Assembly (NCBI RefSeq): GCF_011752565.1
Contig: NZ_VWXK01000049.1
Location: 1 to 32,109 of the forward strand
From: Pantoea sp. Ap-967
GTDB taxonomy: Bacteria > Pseudomonadota > Gammaproteobacteria > Pseudomonadales > Pseudomonadaceae
Length of the DNA: 32,109 nucleotides
Reading direction: 5' to 3'
Positions 30,586-32,109 of this stretch are shown here, in pieces. A model generated the notes under the pieces. The model saw nothing but the letters and a program-made list of their open reading frames with translations, was not told the origin of the DNA and searched no databases. Position 1 is the first letter of the stretch. Each line of letters starts with the position of its first letter. Made by a program: the position numbers and the translations under genes.

Positions 30586-31869
30586 ATGAACGCATACCCA
30601 TCCCGGCGGGCATCGCTGATGCTCGCGGCGTTTTGCTGCGCCTGCCCGGCGGCCCGGGCCGTGGTGCTCGACGACGGCAAAGGCAGCCTGGAGCTGCGCA
30701 ATTTCTACTTCGATCGCGATTTTCACGGCGACACGGCCAGCCAGAGCCGACGGGGCGAGTGGGCCCAAGGGTTCATGCTGAAATGGCAATCGGGCTTTAG
30801 CGAAGGGCCAGTGGGTTTCGGCCTGGATGCCGTGGGCATGCTGGGTTTCAAGCTCGATTCGTCGCCCGAGCGCAGCGGCACCGGGTTGTTGCCCCGGGGC
30901 AGCGACAAGCGGGCCGCCGATGACTACGCCAAGGCAGTGGCCACGTTCAAGGCCAAAGGGTCGCAGTCCGAGTTGCAGGTCGGTGGCCTGAGCCCGCAGT
31001 TGCCGTTGCTGGCTTCCAACTACAGCCGGCTGTTTCCCCAGTGGTTCAGGGGCGCGCAACTGCAGAGCCGGGAGCTCGCCGGCCTGACCTTCACCTGGTT
31101 GCGGGTGGACGCAACCACGCTGCGCGATTCCACGGATTTCGAGGCGTTGACGGCGATGGCGCAGCAGGGCGCCTATGCGGCCAGCATGACAACCGACCGG
31201 TTGTACTATGCGGGCGCCGATTATCAGCCCCTGAACAACCTGACCGTGAGCCTGCATGCCAGCGTGCTGCAGGACCTGTTCCGGCGTGACTTTGCCGGCT
31301 TCAAGTACCGCCTGGCCCTGGGGCCAGGCGAGGCGTTCACCGAGTGGCGTTGGTTCAACGCCCGTGTACAGGGCAAGGCATTGTTGGGGCAGGTGGACAA
31401 CCGGACTTTGAGCACAAACTTCGGCTACAGCCTGGGCGGCCATACCGTTAGTGGCGGCTATCAGAAGGTCAGTGGCGACACGGCCTATGCGTATGTGGGC
31501 GGCACCGATACCTACCTGTTCAGCGAGCAGCAGGTCAGCACCTTCGCCTTGCAGAACGAACGGGCGTGGATGCTGCGTTACGACTACAACTTCGCGGCGC
31601 TGGGGCTTGCTGGGCTGACCTTCAATGTGCGCTACGTGAAGGGCGACCAGGTCGACCCGCAGCATGTGGCCACGGTCAAGGGCCGGGCCCTGGCGGCGCG
31701 TGGCGGGGTGGGCGAGGAATGGGAGCGCACCACTGATCTGGGTTATGTGGTGCAGTCGGGGGTGTTCAGGAATGTGTCGCTGCGCTGGCGCAACGCAAGC
31801 ATGCGCTCGAATTTTGCCGATGGGGCGGATGAGAACCGGGTGATCGTGGGCTACACGCTGAGTTTCTAG
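30586..31869 (+). CDS. OprD family outer-membrane porin
   Basis: This is a 427-residue outer-membrane beta-barrel for uptake of small organic acids or amino acids. The signal peptide covers about 1-25 (ending PAARA). The mature start, VVLDDGKGSLELRNFYFDRDF, and GEWAQGFMLKWQSGFSEGPVGFGLDAVGMLG are classic OprD-family segments, followed by RLFPQWFRGAQLQSRELAGL. The protein ends in SF with a terminal Phe. It follows the permease by 42 bp and completes the uptake route of the operon. The family is divided into basic amino-acid (OccD) and carboxylate (OccK) types; an OccK-like role fits the context but was not tested. Confidence 0.92.
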   Translation: MNAYPSRRASLMLAAFCCACPAARAVVLDDGKGSLELRNFYFDRDFHGDTASQSRRGEWAQGFMLKWQSGFSEGPVGFGLDAVGMLGFKLDSSPERSGTGLLPRGSDKRAADDYAKAVATFKAKGSQSELQVGGLSPQLPLLASNYSRLFPQWFRGAQLQSRELAGLTFTWLRVDATTLRDSTDFEALTAMAQQGAYAASMTTDRLYYAGADYQPLNNLTVSLHASVLQDLFRRDFAGFKYRLALGPGEAFTEWRWFNARVQGKALLGQVDNRTLSTNFGYSLGGHTVSGGYQKVSGDTAYAYVGGTDTYLFSEQQVSTFALQNERAWMLRYDYNFAALGLAGLTFNVRYVKGDQVDPQHVATVKGRALAARGGVGEEWERTTDLGYVVQSGVFRNVSLRWRNASMRSNFADGADENRVIVGYTLSF

Positions 31870-31929
31870 AGGGTTGGCTGCCCCCTCCTATGGAAAAAAT
31901 CTTAACTATCTGATTCAACTGATATTTCT

Positions 31930-32009
31930 GTAGGACCGGGCTTGTCCCGCGAAGCAGGCGACGCGGTGTATGGCACCGGCTGCGCCGGTGTTCGCGGGGC
32001 AAGCCCGCT
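31930..32009. repeat. REP pair at the right IS junction
   Basis: Two REP stems, GTAGGACCGGGCTTGTCCCG (from 31930) and TTCGCGGGGCAAGCCCGCT (31991-32009), flank a middle part with CACCGGCTGCGCCGGTG. The middle matches 226-265 closely. The right stem stops at AAGCCCGCT where IS sequence begins, the same REP position as in the left junction. The block may also end transcripts from the porin gene. The region 31870-31929 shows no gene. Confidence 0.8.
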
Positions 32010-32109
32010 CTCATCAAACAAAATGCAACCCACTGATTTTTAAGGCACTCAGGCAGCGACAAGTTGATACCCCAGTTTCCGGGCTTTGCGCAGCAAAGCC
32101 CGGAGCTGG
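32010..32109 (-). mobile_element. 3' end of an IS110-family insertion sequence (right copy)
   Basis: This is the reverse complement of the left IS end: a 39-bp tail from CTCATC at 32010 and then the last codons of the transposase up to the window edge. Over the shared length the only difference I see from 1-206 is one base in the coding part. The rest of the element lies outside the window. Confidence 0.75.
32049..32109 (-). CDS. IS110-family transposase, C-terminal fragment (right copy)
   Basis: The last 19 codons are present and read QLRALLRKARKLGYQLVAA followed by TGA (32049-32051 in complement). They are identical at protein level to the end of the left copy. The hairpin CCGGGCTTT-N7-AAAGCCCGG occurs again at 32079-32103. 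The catalytic part is outside the window. Confidence 0.65.
   Translation of the reverse strand, partial: QLRALLRKARKLGYQLVAA

Overview
The window looks like chromosome from a fluorescent pseudomonad, most likely the Pseudomonas putida group. The DNA is GC-rich, gene-dense and almost free of long gaps. It carries the typical P. putida REP palindrome in several places, a complete Fap amyloid operon, an OprD-family porin, many LysR regulators, and A-rich sites of the Crc/Hfq type. I see no rRNA, tRNA, CRISPR array or intact prophage. All identifications come from reading the sequence and from family knowledge; no database search was run.

Layout. (1) Both ends of the window hold the 3' end of the same IS110-type insertion sequence, in opposite orientation. 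Each copy abuts a REP palindrome at the same internal position, so about 31.8 kb is bracketed by inverted copies. (2) 320-7993, minus strand: the functional amyloid operon fapA-B-C-D-E-F, followed by an LTA-synthase/phosphoglycerol-transferase-like membrane sulfatase. A GG-N10-GC (sigma-54 type) promoter lies before fapA, a palindrome lies upstream of that promoter, and a terminator-like hairpin sits between fapC and fapD. (3) 8290-11133, minus strand: a PnuC-type transporter translationally coupled to a small NadR-like kinase, then an sCache chemoreceptor (McpP-like) with a FliA-type promoter and a Crc/Hfq-type leader site. (4) 11428-12688, plus strand: undecaprenyl-diphosphate phosphatase and a DUF1294 membrane protein. 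(5) 12764-17564: a YjbR protein, an exported VOC protein, two LysR regulators, an NTF2-like protein, a YgiN-like monooxygenase and an FMN azoreductase, possibly an electrophile/quinone stress neighbourhood. (6) 17697-21684: a secreted alpha/beta hydrolase whose end overlaps a convergent MFS gene, a long REP-pair cruciform, and the ABC-F protein YbiT. (7) 21685-22341: a scar holding a frameshifted phage-integrase tail and a 300-bp segment bounded by perfect 19-bp inverted repeats. (8) 22342-25293, minus strand: an aldo/keto reductase with a LysR gene upstream, and an unidentified helical protein preceded by a possible 32-codon ORF. (9) 25499-31869, plus strand: a LysR regulator followed by a compact catabolic operon of HMG-CoA-lyase family enzyme, CaiB/BaiF CoA-transferase, gamma-carbonic-anhydrase-like protein, MFS permease and OprD-type porin.

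How the genes work together. The Fap genes encode secreted amyloid subunits, a cysteine protease and an outer-membrane export pore. The last cluster reads as a complete uptake and degradation route for a branched dicarboxylic or hydroxy acid: porin, permease, CoA activation, C-C cleavage, and possible hydrolysis of stray CoA esters. It carries A-rich AAN-repeat sites at the lyase, permease and porin starts, which suggests catabolite repression at three points. That cluster, with its unknown substrate, is the best candidate for an undescribed system. The best structural oddities are the inverted IS/REP junctions and the 24-bp coding repeat in fapC.
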